From Paenibacillus tritici (GTDB taxonomy: Bacteria > Bacillota > Bacilli > Paenibacillales > Paenibacillaceae), in NCBI RefSeq assembly GCF_013204885.1, contig NZ_JABMKX010000014.1:62001-126000 (forward strand): 64,000 nucleotides of DNA, written 5' to 3'. A program made the translations under genes and the position numbers. The notes beneath the pieces are model-generated. The model saw only the letters and a program-made list of their open reading frames with translations, searched no databases and was not told the origin of the DNA. Positions 9,057-18,721 of this stretch are shown here, piece by piece (within the stretch, counting starts at the first letter, position 1; each line of letters starts with the position of its first letter).

Positions 9057-9794
9057 CTACGCCTGCCGCCCCATCATCCCCAGATAGCGATCCAGCTGCT
9101 GTTCTTCCAGAGAGGCTACCATGTCCGCGAAAGGCTTAAGGTCCCGGTGCACAGCGTAGGCTTCGAGGGCATTGAAGTAATCCAGCCGTGTCTCCTTGGC
9201 TATGGAAACCGGAAGATATCCATTCGCCAGCAGCTGATAATTCATGATTAGACGCGAGGTTCTCCCATTCCCGTCAGCGAATGGATGGATACGCACGAAT
9301 TCAGCATGGGTCCAGGCCGCAAGCTCTATGATATCGGCGGTACTCTTGTCAGCTAGATCCGCATAAAAGTTCTTCACCTGCTGGTACATTTCATTGGGTG
9401 GCGGCGGTGTATGGGATGCTCCTGATATATACACCTCAACATTCCGGTAGACACCGCCTACCATGATATTCTCAGTTAATACAGCATGGATATCTTTAAT
9501 CATCCCTTCATCCAGCGGCTTCCCATCATGAATACAGGCTTTAATATACTGGTAGGCTTTATTATGGTTAATCACCTCGTATATTTCCCGAAGCATTTTG
9601 CCGCCTACGGATAACCCTTCCTCCAGAACCACCTTGGTCTCCAGAAGGGTCAATGTATTGCCTTCAATCGCGGTTGAGTTATGCGTATACTCAAGTTCAA
9701 AGGCCTTGACGTAGCTATTGACGGTAATGTCCGGGAGTTTATCTTTAACCTGATCATATAAGGCCTTTTTACGCACTATTTCAGGGTATCCCAT
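9057..9794 (-). CDS. Fic family protein (class II, N-terminal inhibitory helix)
   Basis: The product is 245 residues. It carries the Fic catalytic loop HPFADGNGRTSR (His plus GNGR, about residues 155-170), which transfers AMP or a related group from a nucleotide to target proteins. Near the N-terminus NSTAIEGNTLTL matches the inhibitory motif (S/T)xxxE(G/N), whose Glu blocks ATP binding; placed before the Fic core this makes it class II. ATG at 9794 is chosen because AGGAG lies nine bases upstream; the longer GTG start would overlap that site. The target is unknown. No antitoxin gene is next to it, as expected for a self-inhibited Fic. Confidence 0.88.
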   Translation of the reverse strand: MGYPEIVRKKALYDQVKDKLPDITVNSYVKAFELEYTHNSTAIEGNTLTLLETKVVLEEGLSVGGKMLREIYEVINHNKAYQYIKACIHDGKPLDEGMIKDIHAVLTENIMVGGVYRNVEVYISGASHTPPPPNEMYQQVKNFYADLADKSTADIIELAAWTHAEFVRIHPFADGNGRTSRLIMNYQLLANGYLPVSIAKETRLDYFNALEAYAVHRDLKPFADMVASLEEQQLDRYLGMMGRQA

Positions 9795-9905
9795 TCGGCT
9801 CACTCCTTTCTTGTCCTAACGGCGTATCTGTAAGTCAATTGATTTCAAATATAGCACTAAATATATCCCGGTTGTAAGCGATTATCATCTATACTCCCGT
9901 CCGGT

Positions 9906-11453
9906 TCAAATTTCATGGCCGCCCTCCACATCGCCCCGCTTGACCGCATACATCCGTTTGTCCGCATGACGCAGCAGAGCGTCCGGGGCCGTCCCGTCCC
10001 GCGGGTACAGACTGATCCCGATGCTCATATCGATCCTCAGCTCTTCACCCTCGTAATCAAGCGTAGCCTGCGTAGCAGCTATATGCAGCCGATGCTCCAG
10101 CTCAGCGGCGGTTAGCCCCTCCCGTCCGACAGGGCAGAACAGCACGAATTCGTCACCGCCGAAGCGGGCAGCCAGCCCGTAGGGCTGGACCAGCTCCCGG
10201 ACCATGACGGCCACCCGGCATAACACCAGATCTCCAGCCTCATGACCCCAGCGGTCGTTCACCTGTTTGAACCTGTCGAGATCAATCAGCAGAATAGCCA
10301 GCTCCCCGCCGGTCCGGTCCGCCTCCGCCAGGGCTTCCCCCAGCTTATCGTAGAACTGCCTGCGGTTCGGCAGCTCTGTCAGCGGATCATGATAAGCCAT
10401 GAAGGCAATTTGACGCAAATGCTGATTGCGCAACCGGATGTCACGAATCAGCAGAACGGCATAGATCTCATGATCCACGGTTACGTAATCCCCGTTAATC
10501 ATCACCTCGATCATCCCGTCACCACTACGCAGCACTGCTTCGATTTCGCCGATATCCTCCTGTGCCTTCAGCTTGGCCACGATATCCGCACCGCCCAGAT
10601 CGGCAAGATTCGCCGGGCCAAGCGCCAGCCGGTCGAACATCTTATTCGCACTCGGATTTGCTTCCTTGATGCTGCCGGACAGCGAGACGAGCAGCGCGGC
10701 CTGTGAGTTGATCTGAAACATCTTTTGGTAGCGCTGTCCGGCATGATTGAGGAACTCATACCTCTGCATGGATAGACGCAGGACGAAGCACCAGATCAGC
10801 CCGCCGTATATGTACGTATAGGGCGGCAACACCTCACCGAACCGGAAATAGCCGAATACGGCTACCCAGAGGATCGTAACCCAGGAGCCGTACTCCAGCA
10901 GCTTGAAGATGCCCTTATGCTCTTGATAGGCCGGATCGGCAGCACTCCACTTGCGCGCACTGCGCAGCATGGCGATAGGCACGAAGCTAAGCAGCAGGCT
11001 TGCCGTCAGGGTTCCATAATAGGCTGCATTCGCCACCGGCCATTTCCACACACCGGATGTCGTGAACATCTCTACAGACGTATAGGAACGTTGACTAATA
11101 AGTCCGGCTGGTATAGCCAGCACCAATATATGTAACAGATAGGGATACCACGGCTTCGGCATCCGCTTATGCAAGCCGATTAACCGGGCCATGAGGTGAA
11201 ATCCAAGCCCTGGAATGAGGATACCCACATTGGCGAACCAGGCTGCAGCCAGTACGGGACTATATTCAATCGGCAGCATATATCGGATGTACTCCTCCAG
11301 GAACATCAGGAAGTAGCACAGAATCGATACACTCACCAGACGGTGTTCAATCTTCTTCGGGTTGCGCAGCAGCACATCCATCCCCATGTAGAAAAAGAAG
11401 AGCATCGGCAGCCAATAACAGACGACAGGTATCCACACTTGGGTCGGGCTCAT
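9906..11453 (-). CDS. Membrane-bound PAS-GGDEF diguanylate cyclase
   Basis: The product is 515 residues. The first ~230 residues hold about seven hydrophobic segments of the kind found as N-terminal membrane sensors. A PAS-like region follows (about 245-340, FQINSQAALLVSLSGSIKEANPSA), then a GGDEF domain (about 350-510) with intact RFGGDEF, which makes cyclic di-GMP from two GTP. The product-inhibition I-site RxxD, usually a few residues before GGDEF, is replaced by QPYG, so feedback inhibition is probably absent. GGAG lies eight bases before the ATG. It is a single gene between the Fic gene and the ABC exporter pair. Confidence 0.88.
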   Translation of the reverse strand: MSPTQVWIPVVCYWLPMLFFFYMGMDVLLRNPKKIEHRLVSVSILCYFLMFLEEYIRYMLPIEYSPVLAAAWFANVGILIPGLGFHLMARLIGLHKRMPKPWYPYLLHILVLAIPAGLISQRSYTSVEMFTTSGVWKWPVANAAYYGTLTASLLLSFVPIAMLRSARKWSAADPAYQEHKGIFKLLEYGSWVTILWVAVFGYFRFGEVLPPYTYIYGGLIWCFVLRLSMQRYEFLNHAGQRYQKMFQINSQAALLVSLSGSIKEANPSANKMFDRLALGPANLADLGGADIVAKLKAQEDIGEIEAVLRSGDGMIEVMINGDYVTVDHEIYAVLLIRDIRLRNQHLRQIAFMAYHDPLTELPNRRQFYDKLGEALAEADRTGGELAILLIDLDRFKQVNDRWGHEAGDLVLCRVAVMVRELVQPYGLAARFGGDEFVLFCPVGREGLTAAELEHRLHIAATQATLDYEGEELRIDMSIGISLYPRDGTAPDALLRHADKRMYAVKRGDVEGGHEI

Positions 11454-11534
11454 TTCTCTTCTCCTCTACAATCTGTCGCCAGGAATATCTTCACTTCAAT
11501 ATATTACCGGGCGGTGATGCCGTCAATGGACAGA

Positions 11535-13271
11535 TCAGTTCGCTTGATTCATGTATACATACTGACTCTGGAACAGCATATCATAAGCTTCATTTCGGGT
11601 GAACAGATTAGTGTGGGTATCGTAGGCTACCACCCTTCCGGCTTGCAGCACCATTACCTTGTCGCAGCCTTGAATCGTAGATAGACGATGGGCAATGGAA
11701 ATCATGGTTTTCCCGGAGGACAGGCTCTGAAGCTCAGTAATAATGTCACTCTCATTCCCGTGATCCAGAGCGCTTGTACTTTCGTCGAATATAATAATGT
11801 CCCTGTCCTGCAATAACACCCGGGCAATGGATAAGCGCTGCTTCTGGCCTCCAGAGAGCTTAACCCCCTTCTCTCCAATCCTCGTATCCAGCTGATGCTC
11901 CAGTGATTCAATCCATTCATAGATACTCGCTCTGCGGCAGCACGCTATCAGCTCTGCTTCGGTTGCACCGGCCTTAGCCAGCAGCAGGTTCTCTCTGATC
12001 GTCATATTGAACAGGACGGGTTCCTGCACAACGATGCTTACTTTGCCAGAGACACTCTCGCCGTTCACCTCAGCTAGATCTATACCGCCGATGCTGACCT
12101 TTCCTCCTTGCGGCTTCCTCTGCCCTGTCAGCAGTTTAGCTAGAGTAGACTTGCCGCTGCCGCTTTGACCGGTGATAGCCAGATGTTCCCCCCTGCTCAC
12201 CGAGAACGAAATCCCCTCAAGCGCGAAAGAATCGTTCCCCTCATAGCGGAATTGCAGATTCTGAACGTCTATATCCATTCCGCTAATGCGTTTGTAAGGC
12301 CGCTTGTCCGCTTCTGCATGTAATAGCCCGATCACTTTACTAATATTCACCGAATCATTCTTGTAATTCATCAGACTATTGCTAATCCTCTCGATGAACC
12401 CGAAGAACTGCCCATAGAAGCTGATGAACACCAGCAATACGCCGACCTGCGAATAGCCTTGAATGACAAATATCCCGCCGATGAAGTAGATAAATAGCTG
12501 CGTAATGAAGTTCTTGGTGAAGAATGAATAGCTAATCCCCAGATGCAAATAGAGCTGATTACGGAACCAGACCGGGCGGATCTTCTTATAATGTCCGTTC
12601 AGTTCAGCGAGCTGTGCCTCCTCCAGATTGTTGGTCTTAATATCCTTCCAGTTCTGCAGATTCGAATGTAAAAAAGATTCATATTGGTTCTGCAGCTTCC
12701 ATAATTCTTCTCCGGCCTTCCGTGTCCTCTCTCCCAGGAAATTAACTGTATACAAAGACACGGGAACAAAGACGAAGCTAAGCAGTGCAATCTTCCAGTC
12801 GTAACACAGTAAGATAATAGCCAGCGCACCGGCATATACGACCGCATAGCTATAATCCAATATATGTGTCATGAAGAACTTCCCGGCAACGGCAGCATCT
12901 TGCTCAATCCGGCTTTTAACATCGCCCATACTATATGTGCTGTATACCTCATGATCAAGGCGGAGCAATTTATTCAACAGTTTATGCTTGAGCCTCAGAT
13001 CATACTTCAGGATTAGCTGGTTGGAGAACCGCTGGCTGACTGCAATCCCGATCGTCGTAAGCAGGAATACCGCCAGATAACCAGCAAGGACCGGCCACAG
13101 CTCGTTCAGGTGCTTATCCACTAGAACCTGCTTGACCAACAATGAGTACAGGAACAATGGAATTAGTCCGCACACCAGATTCCACAGCTTGAACAGGGCG
13201 AGCACCAGGAGCGGCTTGCGAATACCCCCGATCTCCCGGGTTAATGCCTTGAATGTATCCAGTCGTGTCAT
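11535..13271 (-). CDS. ABC exporter half-transporter, second subunit
   Basis: The product is 578 residues: an N-terminal six-helix transmembrane domain (about 1-310) and a C-terminal nucleotide-binding domain with Walker A GQSGSGKST, signature LSGGQKQR and Walker B IIIFDEST. It is a type I exporter half. ATG at 13271 overlaps the TGA of the gene before it (ATGA), with GGAGG just upstream, so the two are translationally coupled and most likely form a heterodimer. The substrate is not predictable from sequence; drugs, lipids and peptides are usual for this class. The Walker B Glu is intact here. Confidence 0.88.
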   Translation of the reverse strand: MTRLDTFKALTREIGGIRKPLLVLALFKLWNLVCGLIPLFLYSLLVKQVLVDKHLNELWPVLAGYLAVFLLTTIGIAVSQRFSNQLILKYDLRLKHKLLNKLLRLDHEVYSTYSMGDVKSRIEQDAAVAGKFFMTHILDYSYAVVYAGALAIILLCYDWKIALLSFVFVPVSLYTVNFLGERTRKAGEELWKLQNQYESFLHSNLQNWKDIKTNNLEEAQLAELNGHYKKIRPVWFRNQLYLHLGISYSFFTKNFITQLFIYFIGGIFVIQGYSQVGVLLVFISFYGQFFGFIERISNSLMNYKNDSVNISKVIGLLHAEADKRPYKRISGMDIDVQNLQFRYEGNDSFALEGISFSVSRGEHLAITGQSGSGKSTLAKLLTGQRKPQGGKVSIGGIDLAEVNGESVSGKVSIVVQEPVLFNMTIRENLLLAKAGATEAELIACCRRASIYEWIESLEHQLDTRIGEKGVKLSGGQKQRLSIARVLLQDRDIIIFDESTSALDHGNESDIITELQSLSSGKTMISIAHRLSTIQGCDKVMVLQAGRVVAYDTHTNLFTRNEAYDMLFQSQYVYMNQAN

Positions 13272-15001
13272 ACGGCCTCCCCTCCTGCACACTGTTCGCT
13301 GAATAACTCCCTATATGTTGTATTGCTTCTAATCAGTACGTCGTGAGTATCATAGCCTTGGACAACGCCGCCTTCCAGCACTGCGATTCTGTCACAGCTT
13401 CGGATGGTGGAGAGACGGTGAGCGATGATGATCAGTGTCCGGTCTTGCGCAAGCTCGCTCATCATTTGCCGGATCAGCCCCTCATTCTTGCTGTCGAGGG
13501 AAGAAGTCGCCTCATCGAAGACCAGGATCTTCGGGTTCTTGACCAATATTCTCGCAATCGCCAGACGCTGCTTCTGCCCGCCGGATAATTCCTGTCCGTA
13601 AGTCCCCAGCCACGTGTCCAGCCCTTCAGGAAGGCTTAGGACAACTTCGTACAGAGCGGCCTTCTTAAGCGCCTCCAGCAATAGATCGTCATGGTCACGG
13701 TTGTTCGTGAACGACAGATTATACCGCAAAGTATTATCGTAGATAACCGTCTCCTGATGGACTATCCCCACCTGGCTCCGCAAGCTGTGCAGGTTGTAAT
13801 CGTTGACATTCACGCCATCAATCACAAGCTCACCGCTGTCCACGCTGTATAGATTATTGAGCAGGTTCCCCATGGTTGTTTTGCCCGCACCGCTCTTTCC
13901 GACAATGCCAATGGTGCTTCCCGCCTCCACACGGAGATTGAATCCGTTCAGCACCGGCCGATCCTTGGTATATCCGAAGCAGACATTATGAAATTCAACC
14001 GTCCCCTCCTTGATGGATGACGGCGGCTGCAGTTCCCGGTAATCCTCTTCCTCTTCATTCAGGATATCCACTACACGCTGCAAGGAGACCGTCTGCCCCC
14101 AGATGTCGGCCATCTTGCTGTTGATCGAGCTGAAGTAGTTCACAGCCATATTGAAATAGCTGGCGGCGGCGACAAAAACACCAAGCTGCATTCGGCCGCG
14201 CACAATCAGATGGGCACAGATAATGAAGAGCAGGAGTTGGGCGGCAAGCATGATGAACGAATTCACCCTTTCGGTGGTCATTTCGATTCTTCCGTTGTCT
14301 ACATTCATTCTATGGATAGAGACCGTTCTTCTTAGATATGTACTTGTTACCTTCTTCCCGGCACCCAGGACCTTGACCTCCCGCAAATTCTTCACGATCT
14401 CGAATAAATAAGAGGATAGCCTCCCCTTTTCCGTCAGGATATCCTTGTTAACCTTCTGTGCTCTGTTCTTGAAGACCTTCGAAGCAAAAAACACGGCGGG
14501 AACCAAAACGACCGTAAAAGCCCCCAGAAGAACGTTGTAGTAAAACATGAAGCCGGCAGCGAATACAATATGCAGCAGGTTGGAATATCCCCAAAGTCCG
14601 CTCCAGAATACCAGATTCATAATATCCTTGGCATCGCGGTTCATCCGGCTGATCAGATCCCCGCTGTACATCCCGGAGAGGTCCTTGCCCTGCTGATGTA
14701 ATATCTTGCTGAACAGTGCCCGCCGGATATCGAAGACAAACCCTGTCATTAGCTGTGAGGAAATGAGATTATTGAGTGTCGCAATGACGAACTGATTGAC
14801 AAAGAGTATACCGGCATAGATCAGGCACAAGTGTAAAAAGGCGGTCATGTCTTTATCATAAAAAGCGATATTGATTAACTTCCCGCCCAGGAACGGATAC
14901 ATCAGGTTGACCATAGTCATCAGTGTAGTGACAAGGAACCCGCATACAAACACCCATTGGTGCATCCGCATGAACTTAATGACCCACTGCCTTGAAGTCA
15001 C
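13268..15001 (-). CDS. ABC exporter half-transporter, first subunit
   Basis: The product is 577 residues with the same layout: transmembrane domain (about 1-310), then Walker A GKSGAGKTT, signature LSGGQKQR and Walker B ILVFDEATS. Both nucleotide-binding sites of the predicted heterodimer therefore have standard motifs. I place the start at GTG 15001 because GGTGGAG lies just before it; the longer frame (15028) starts with a GTG lacking a site. It is first in a two-gene operon. Confidence 0.86.
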   Translation of the reverse strand: MTSRQWVIKFMRMHQWVFVCGFLVTTLMTMVNLMYPFLGGKLINIAFYDKDMTAFLHLCLIYAGILFVNQFVIATLNNLISSQLMTGFVFDIRRALFSKILHQQGKDLSGMYSGDLISRMNRDAKDIMNLVFWSGLWGYSNLLHIVFAAGFMFYYNVLLGAFTVVLVPAVFFASKVFKNRAQKVNKDILTEKGRLSSYLFEIVKNLREVKVLGAGKKVTSTYLRRTVSIHRMNVDNGRIEMTTERVNSFIMLAAQLLLFIICAHLIVRGRMQLGVFVAAASYFNMAVNYFSSINSKMADIWGQTVSLQRVVDILNEEEEDYRELQPPSSIKEGTVEFHNVCFGYTKDRPVLNGFNLRVEAGSTIGIVGKSGAGKTTMGNLLNNLYSVDSGELVIDGVNVNDYNLHSLRSQVGIVHQETVIYDNTLRYNLSFTNNRDHDDLLLEALKKAALYEVVLSLPEGLDTWLGTYGQELSGGQKQRLAIARILVKNPKILVFDEATSSLDSKNEGLIRQMMSELAQDRTLIIIAHRLSTIRSCDRIAVLEGGVVQGYDTHDVLIRSNTTYRELFSEQCAGGEAV

Positions 15002-15101
15002 AGCTCCACCCCTCTTCCATATATTCACAAAGTTTATTGTAGCACAAACGTTCGCATGGAAGAGTGACGAGTTTCTGACTATAGATGGTTAAGCACACGC
15101 A

Positions 15102-15131
15102 AAAAAGACACGAGTCCATTCGTGTCTTTTT
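15102..15131. terminator. Rho-independent terminator
   Basis: A perfect 12-bp stem AAAAAGACACGA / TCGTGTCTTTTT has a 6-base loop. It sits between the end of the ABC-2 permease gene (15187, minus) and the start of the ABC exporter pair, so it ends the exporter operon upstream of it. Confidence 0.88.
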
Positions 15132-15186
15132 GTCCAAATATAAGAATTTATAGGTTGCACACGATAACTTATCCTTCTATTTCCCT

Positions 15187-16800
15187 CTATAACCCTTCCA
15201 CCATATCCCGCTTGCGATATCCCATATAGCCTATCCCCATCATGGCGATACTGATTCCTGTCATCGTCATAAAGACGGCTCCATCAAAGTTATCCATCGG
15301 CATCCGCGGAATCCAGCTTTGAACCGCTGTTCTGGAGAACCATTCCGGCAAATCCAGAATTCCTCCAAAATAGTTCAGCGCAAAAGAATAGCCAAGATAA
15401 GCATAAATCACCTTGCCCAGCTTCGGCGCCCAGCCTAAAGCCAGAGCCGCAAGTCCGGTAAAGAACAGCACAGAAGGCAGGAAGTTATAGCCTGCAGCGA
15501 GGAAGTCTCCCATATTCATGGACGAGCTGTCCCCCATTGCAGATATTGCCGTGCCCCCAAGACCGCTTGAAGCCAGCACAATACCCACTAGTCCGGCAAT
15601 GATTGCCATAATGACACTCGTCCAATAGAGCTGAGCCCGGGTCACTTTGGTTGAATAGATCTGGCTCAAATGCAGCCGCGCTTCTTCCGAGAACAGCTTA
15701 TTAACAATGGCAACGGGTAGAATAGAAACCAGCCCAATCATGACCATCATAATCGTTCCAGTGAATGATGCTTCGATGGACACCCCGGCTATCGTGAACA
15801 TTTGACTCATCACTTCATTGCTTGCCAGGAAGGTCTGCATATCTCCATAAATCGAGCCATAGGCCGCCCCCATAATTACAAAGGCAATCAACCAGCTAAT
15901 GATAATGCCTTGGTTAAGCTTCATAAACAAACCGGGTACAGACAACAACGACTGTCTCGCTGCCCCGCGTCCTTCTCTCTCCGGTAAATAACCAGCCCCC
16001 ATATCTCTTCCGCCCTCAAGGGCAAAAGCAACGATCACCACAATAGTACTGAAGGCTACGGACAAAATCAGGGGAACCGCATTGTTGTCTGTAAAAGGAT
16101 AGGTCAGATAGATCCAGCTCATAGGATTGATCATTGAGAAATCAACATTCGATACATCCGTACCGGCCCGAATAATGTAGAGCAAACCCACAATCCCCAG
16201 TGATGAACCCGTTGCCCCGGATGAAGTTGGCATAATTTGTGCCATCACCAATGCAATCGCAGCTCCCACAATACCTGCCATCCCGATGGAGGCGCCAAAC
16301 AAAAATGATCCCCCCGCCGAGATCGTATCTACACCAAAGCTAGTCATAACCCCGCCAATCAGAAGGGCTAATACAATATTGATGAGGACGACTTCAGCGA
16401 TCACCGCAAACGAGTTCGCTTGACGCCCCACTTGAAAGGAACGCACCAGTTCTGTAAGCCCGCGCTCTTCTTCTTTGCGGGTATGGCTCACAACATGCAG
16501 AGCAGCGATAATCATCGCAAACAAACCACAGAATAACAGCATCTCATTCGCATACATAGCACCCAAGGTATAATCAGCCGCGGTGTTCACTGGTGTCGGT
16601 CCAACCATTGAGATCATAGCGGGATTGCGTAAGGTCTCATACATCCCCTGCAAACCTTGGCCCTTGCCGATTTCTTCAAAAGCTGGAACATAACCCGCTG
16701 AGAATAAACCCAGGCCCAAAATCCAGACCGTTATTTTTTTCCAGTCACGTTTCAGATACAGCGCAAATAACACATTCCAACGTGCAAATTTTTCTTGCAT
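15187..16800 (-). CDS. ABC-2 type exporter permease (TnrB3-like, 12+ membrane segments)
   Basis: The product is 537 residues, nearly all hydrophobic helices in two halves (about 15-240 and 290-535). The pattern ALYLKRDWKKITVWILGLGLF, the EEERGLTELVRS cytoplasmic loop and the C-terminal YRKRDM match permeases of the tetronasin-resistance type, which export antibiotics or related hydrophobic compounds with a separate ATPase. The start is ATG 16800 with GGAGGG eight bases upstream; the longer start at 16815 would include that site. It follows the ATPase gene by 23 bp and forms one transcript with it. Confidence 0.82.
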   Translation of the reverse strand: MQEKFARWNVLFALYLKRDWKKITVWILGLGLFSAGYVPAFEEIGKGQGLQGMYETLRNPAMISMVGPTPVNTAADYTLGAMYANEMLLFCGLFAMIIAALHVVSHTRKEEERGLTELVRSFQVGRQANSFAVIAEVVLINIVLALLIGGVMTSFGVDTISAGGSFLFGASIGMAGIVGAAIALVMAQIMPTSSGATGSSLGIVGLLYIIRAGTDVSNVDFSMINPMSWIYLTYPFTDNNAVPLILSVAFSTIVVIVAFALEGGRDMGAGYLPEREGRGAARQSLLSVPGLFMKLNQGIIISWLIAFVIMGAAYGSIYGDMQTFLASNEVMSQMFTIAGVSIEASFTGTIMMVMIGLVSILPVAIVNKLFSEEARLHLSQIYSTKVTRAQLYWTSVIMAIIAGLVGIVLASSGLGGTAISAMGDSSSMNMGDFLAAGYNFLPSVLFFTGLAALALGWAPKLGKVIYAYLGYSFALNYFGGILDLPEWFSRTAVQSWIPRMPMDNFDGAVFMTMTGISIAMMGIGYMGYRKRDMVEGL

Positions 16801-16823
16801 CGCATGTCCCTCCATTTCAGCTC

Positions 16824-17705
16824 TTAGACTTGATAATGCCGCATGAATAAGTCTTCCAGCGTTGGCGGTACAGCTTCGAACCTCTTCACCCCTAATTTTG
16901 CCGCTTGGGTCAAAATCTCATTAATATATTCATTATCCGCAGAGAATGTCGCCTGATTGCCTTGGTGCTTAAAGTCATGGACACCATTAACAGATAGCAT
17001 CTCAGCCACATCCCCCTCAGTTACCAGAGTCACTATAGAACGGGTCAGGTGGCGCAATTCATTCAATGTCCCGGTTTCAACCACTCTTCCCTGACGAATG
17101 ATAACCACCTTGTCTGCCAGACGTTCCACTTCACTCAGAATATGAGACGATAGTAAGATTGCTTTCCCGGTATGCTTGATCTGCTCCACCTCATCCTGAA
17201 AGACAGCCTCCATCAACGGGTCAAGCCCGGAAGTCGGTTCATCGAAAATATACAAATCGGAGTCCACAGACAATGCCGCAATGAGGCCAACCTTTTGCCG
17301 GTTTCCTTTGGAATACCCCTTAGCCTTCTTCTTAGGATCGAGTTCAAAACGCTGAATCAAATAATCCCGTTTATCCTTGTCTCCTCCGCCATGCAATTTA
17401 ATAAACAGATCAATAATTTCGCCGCCTGTTAAGTTGCCCCACAGAGCCACATCGCCTGGAACATAAGAGATGCGCTTATGAATCTCCAGGCTATCCTTCC
17501 ATACATCCTTGCCAAAGATCTTCACATCCCCGGCATCACGATTGATGATCCCCAGCAAAGTACGAATGGTTGTTGACTTACCCGCGCCATTTGGCCCAAT
17601 AAAGCCCACAACCTCCCCGGCTTTTACGGTGAATGTCACATCATGCAGCGCTTTGAATTTCCCGAACTTTTTTTGCAGGCCTTGCACCCTCACAATTTCA
17701 TCCAT
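16824..17705 (-). CDS. ABC-2 exporter ATP-binding subunit
   Basis: The product is 293 residues with Walker A GPNGAGKST, signature YSKGNRQKV (the SKGN form usual in this exporter subfamily in place of SGGQ) and Walker B LYIFDEPTSGLDP. The C-terminal 80 residues are the family's extension (ends PPTLEDLFMRHY). It energises the adjacent permease. AGGAG lies ten bases before the ATG. The promoter region is shared with the divergent TetR gene and holds two inverted repeats, so repression by that TetR protein is likely. Confidence 0.9.
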   Translation of the reverse strand: MDEIVRVQGLQKKFGKFKALHDVTFTVKAGEVVGFIGPNGAGKSTTIRTLLGIINRDAGDVKIFGKDVWKDSLEIHKRISYVPGDVALWGNLTGGEIIDLFIKLHGGGDKDKRDYLIQRFELDPKKKAKGYSKGNRQKVGLIAALSVDSDLYIFDEPTSGLDPLMEAVFQDEVEQIKHTGKAILLSSHILSEVERLADKVVIIRQGRVVETGTLNELRHLTRSIVTLVTEGDVAEMLSVNGVHDFKHQGNQATFSADNEYINEILTQAAKLGVKRFEAVPPTLEDLFMRHYQV

Positions 17706-17775
17706 AGCACTAAAACTCCTTTTAAAAACAGTTTTAGTAACGTGCTTTCCAGTTCAAAGCAAGGTCAGCTCCAGA

Positions 17776-17813
17776 TAAATATGAACTATTAATAGTATTA
17801 AAGTTCATATTTA
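17776..17813. promoter_or_regulatory. Operator-like palindrome 1 of the TetR/ABC divergent region
   Basis: TAAATATGAACT and AGTTCATATTTA form a perfect 12-bp inverted repeat with a 14-base AT-rich centre. It lies about 70-110 bases before the ABC ATPase start. It shares the core ATGAACTAT with palindrome 2, which supports one protein binding both. Confidence 0.7.
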
Positions 17814-17900
17814 ATGAATTATCCCTTTGTTTTAAACCAAAGTTCATTTACATCTTCAGTTATAGCTCTTTTCATCCTCTCAGTCAATTTAAAAATCAAA

Positions 17901-17936
17901 AGTTATGAACTATCATGAGATTGATAACCCATAACT
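17901..17936. promoter_or_regulatory. Operator-like palindrome 2 of the TetR/ABC divergent region
   Basis: AGTTATGAACTATC and GATAACCCATAACT form an imperfect inverted repeat (11 of 14 positions) about 90 bases before the TetR start. It contains the same TATGAACTAT core as palindrome 1, with centres about 124 bp apart. The likely ligand protein is the TetR regulator encoded next door, repressing itself and the exporter. Confidence 0.6.
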
Positions 17937-18025
17937 ATAGCTATATAATTAATATGAAAGAAAATTTTGAACTGAACCAACCATAAATATATTTATTTAC
18001 TTGAAATAGAAAGCAGGAATGATAC

Positions 18026-18643
18026 ATGAACGGTTTCGAAAAGCGGACCCAGGAGAAGAAAAACCAAGTATTAGAAGCCACCTTTAACCTGATGAATTCA
18101 GATACCGGTATAGAGAAATTAACAATGGAGGAGATCGCTGAACAATCCAACGTTGGCAAAACAACGATTTTTAAATATTTCGGGAGTAAGGAGAATCTTA
18201 TTCATGAGGTTTTTAAGTATTTTTTGGACAAAATGGGGAACACCGCCCGGGGGATTATGGCCGAGAATAAGCCTTTCGAAGAAACTCTCATTGCCATGAG
18301 TCAGACCAAAATTCATTATCTGGACAAAATCAAAAAAGAGTTTTATTTAGAGATGATGGATTACTTCACCAGGAAGGGGGAGGATGGCTTGTCTATGATG
18401 ATGCAGGAATACGCTAAGGAAAGCTTTAATATCATGCTGGATTTATTCCACCGCGGACGTAAGGAAGGCAAGGTTGATCTGAAATATTCAGATGAATTTC
18501 TTTTGATATACTTCCAGGCCTTAGTTGAAGGGATCTCCAGCCCGCATATCTACGGCAGGATCGTTCCTTACACTGCCCAATGGACAGACATGCTAATTAA
18601 AGGTATTGCGCCCAGTCCTCCGTCCAGTTCAGCCTTTAAATAA
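18026..18643 (+). CDS. TetR family transcriptional regulator
   Basis: The product is 205 residues. The N-terminal helix-turn-helix is plain: MEEIAEQSNVGKTTIFKYFG at residues ~33-52. The rest is the usual helical ligand-binding and dimer domain. It is divergent from the ABC-2 exporter genes, with two inverted repeats between them, the classic setting of a repressor lifted by the exported compound. AGGA lies about eight bases before the ATG. The ligand is unknown. Confidence 0.9.
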   Translation: MNGFEKRTQEKKNQVLEATFNLMNSDTGIEKLTMEEIAEQSNVGKTTIFKYFGSKENLIHEVFKYFLDKMGNTARGIMAENKPFEETLIAMSQTKIHYLDKIKKEFYLEMMDYFTRKGEDGLSMMMQEYAKESFNIMLDLFHRGRKEGKVDLKYSDEFLLIYFQALVEGISSPHIYGRIVPYTAQWTDMLIKGIAPSPPSSSAFK

Positions 18644-18721
18644 GCAATGGGTATACTATCCCCGCCAACCAAAAACGCCTCAGAGAGTATGTCATTTCAA
18701 TTAAAGGTCACCGGCTGCTGC

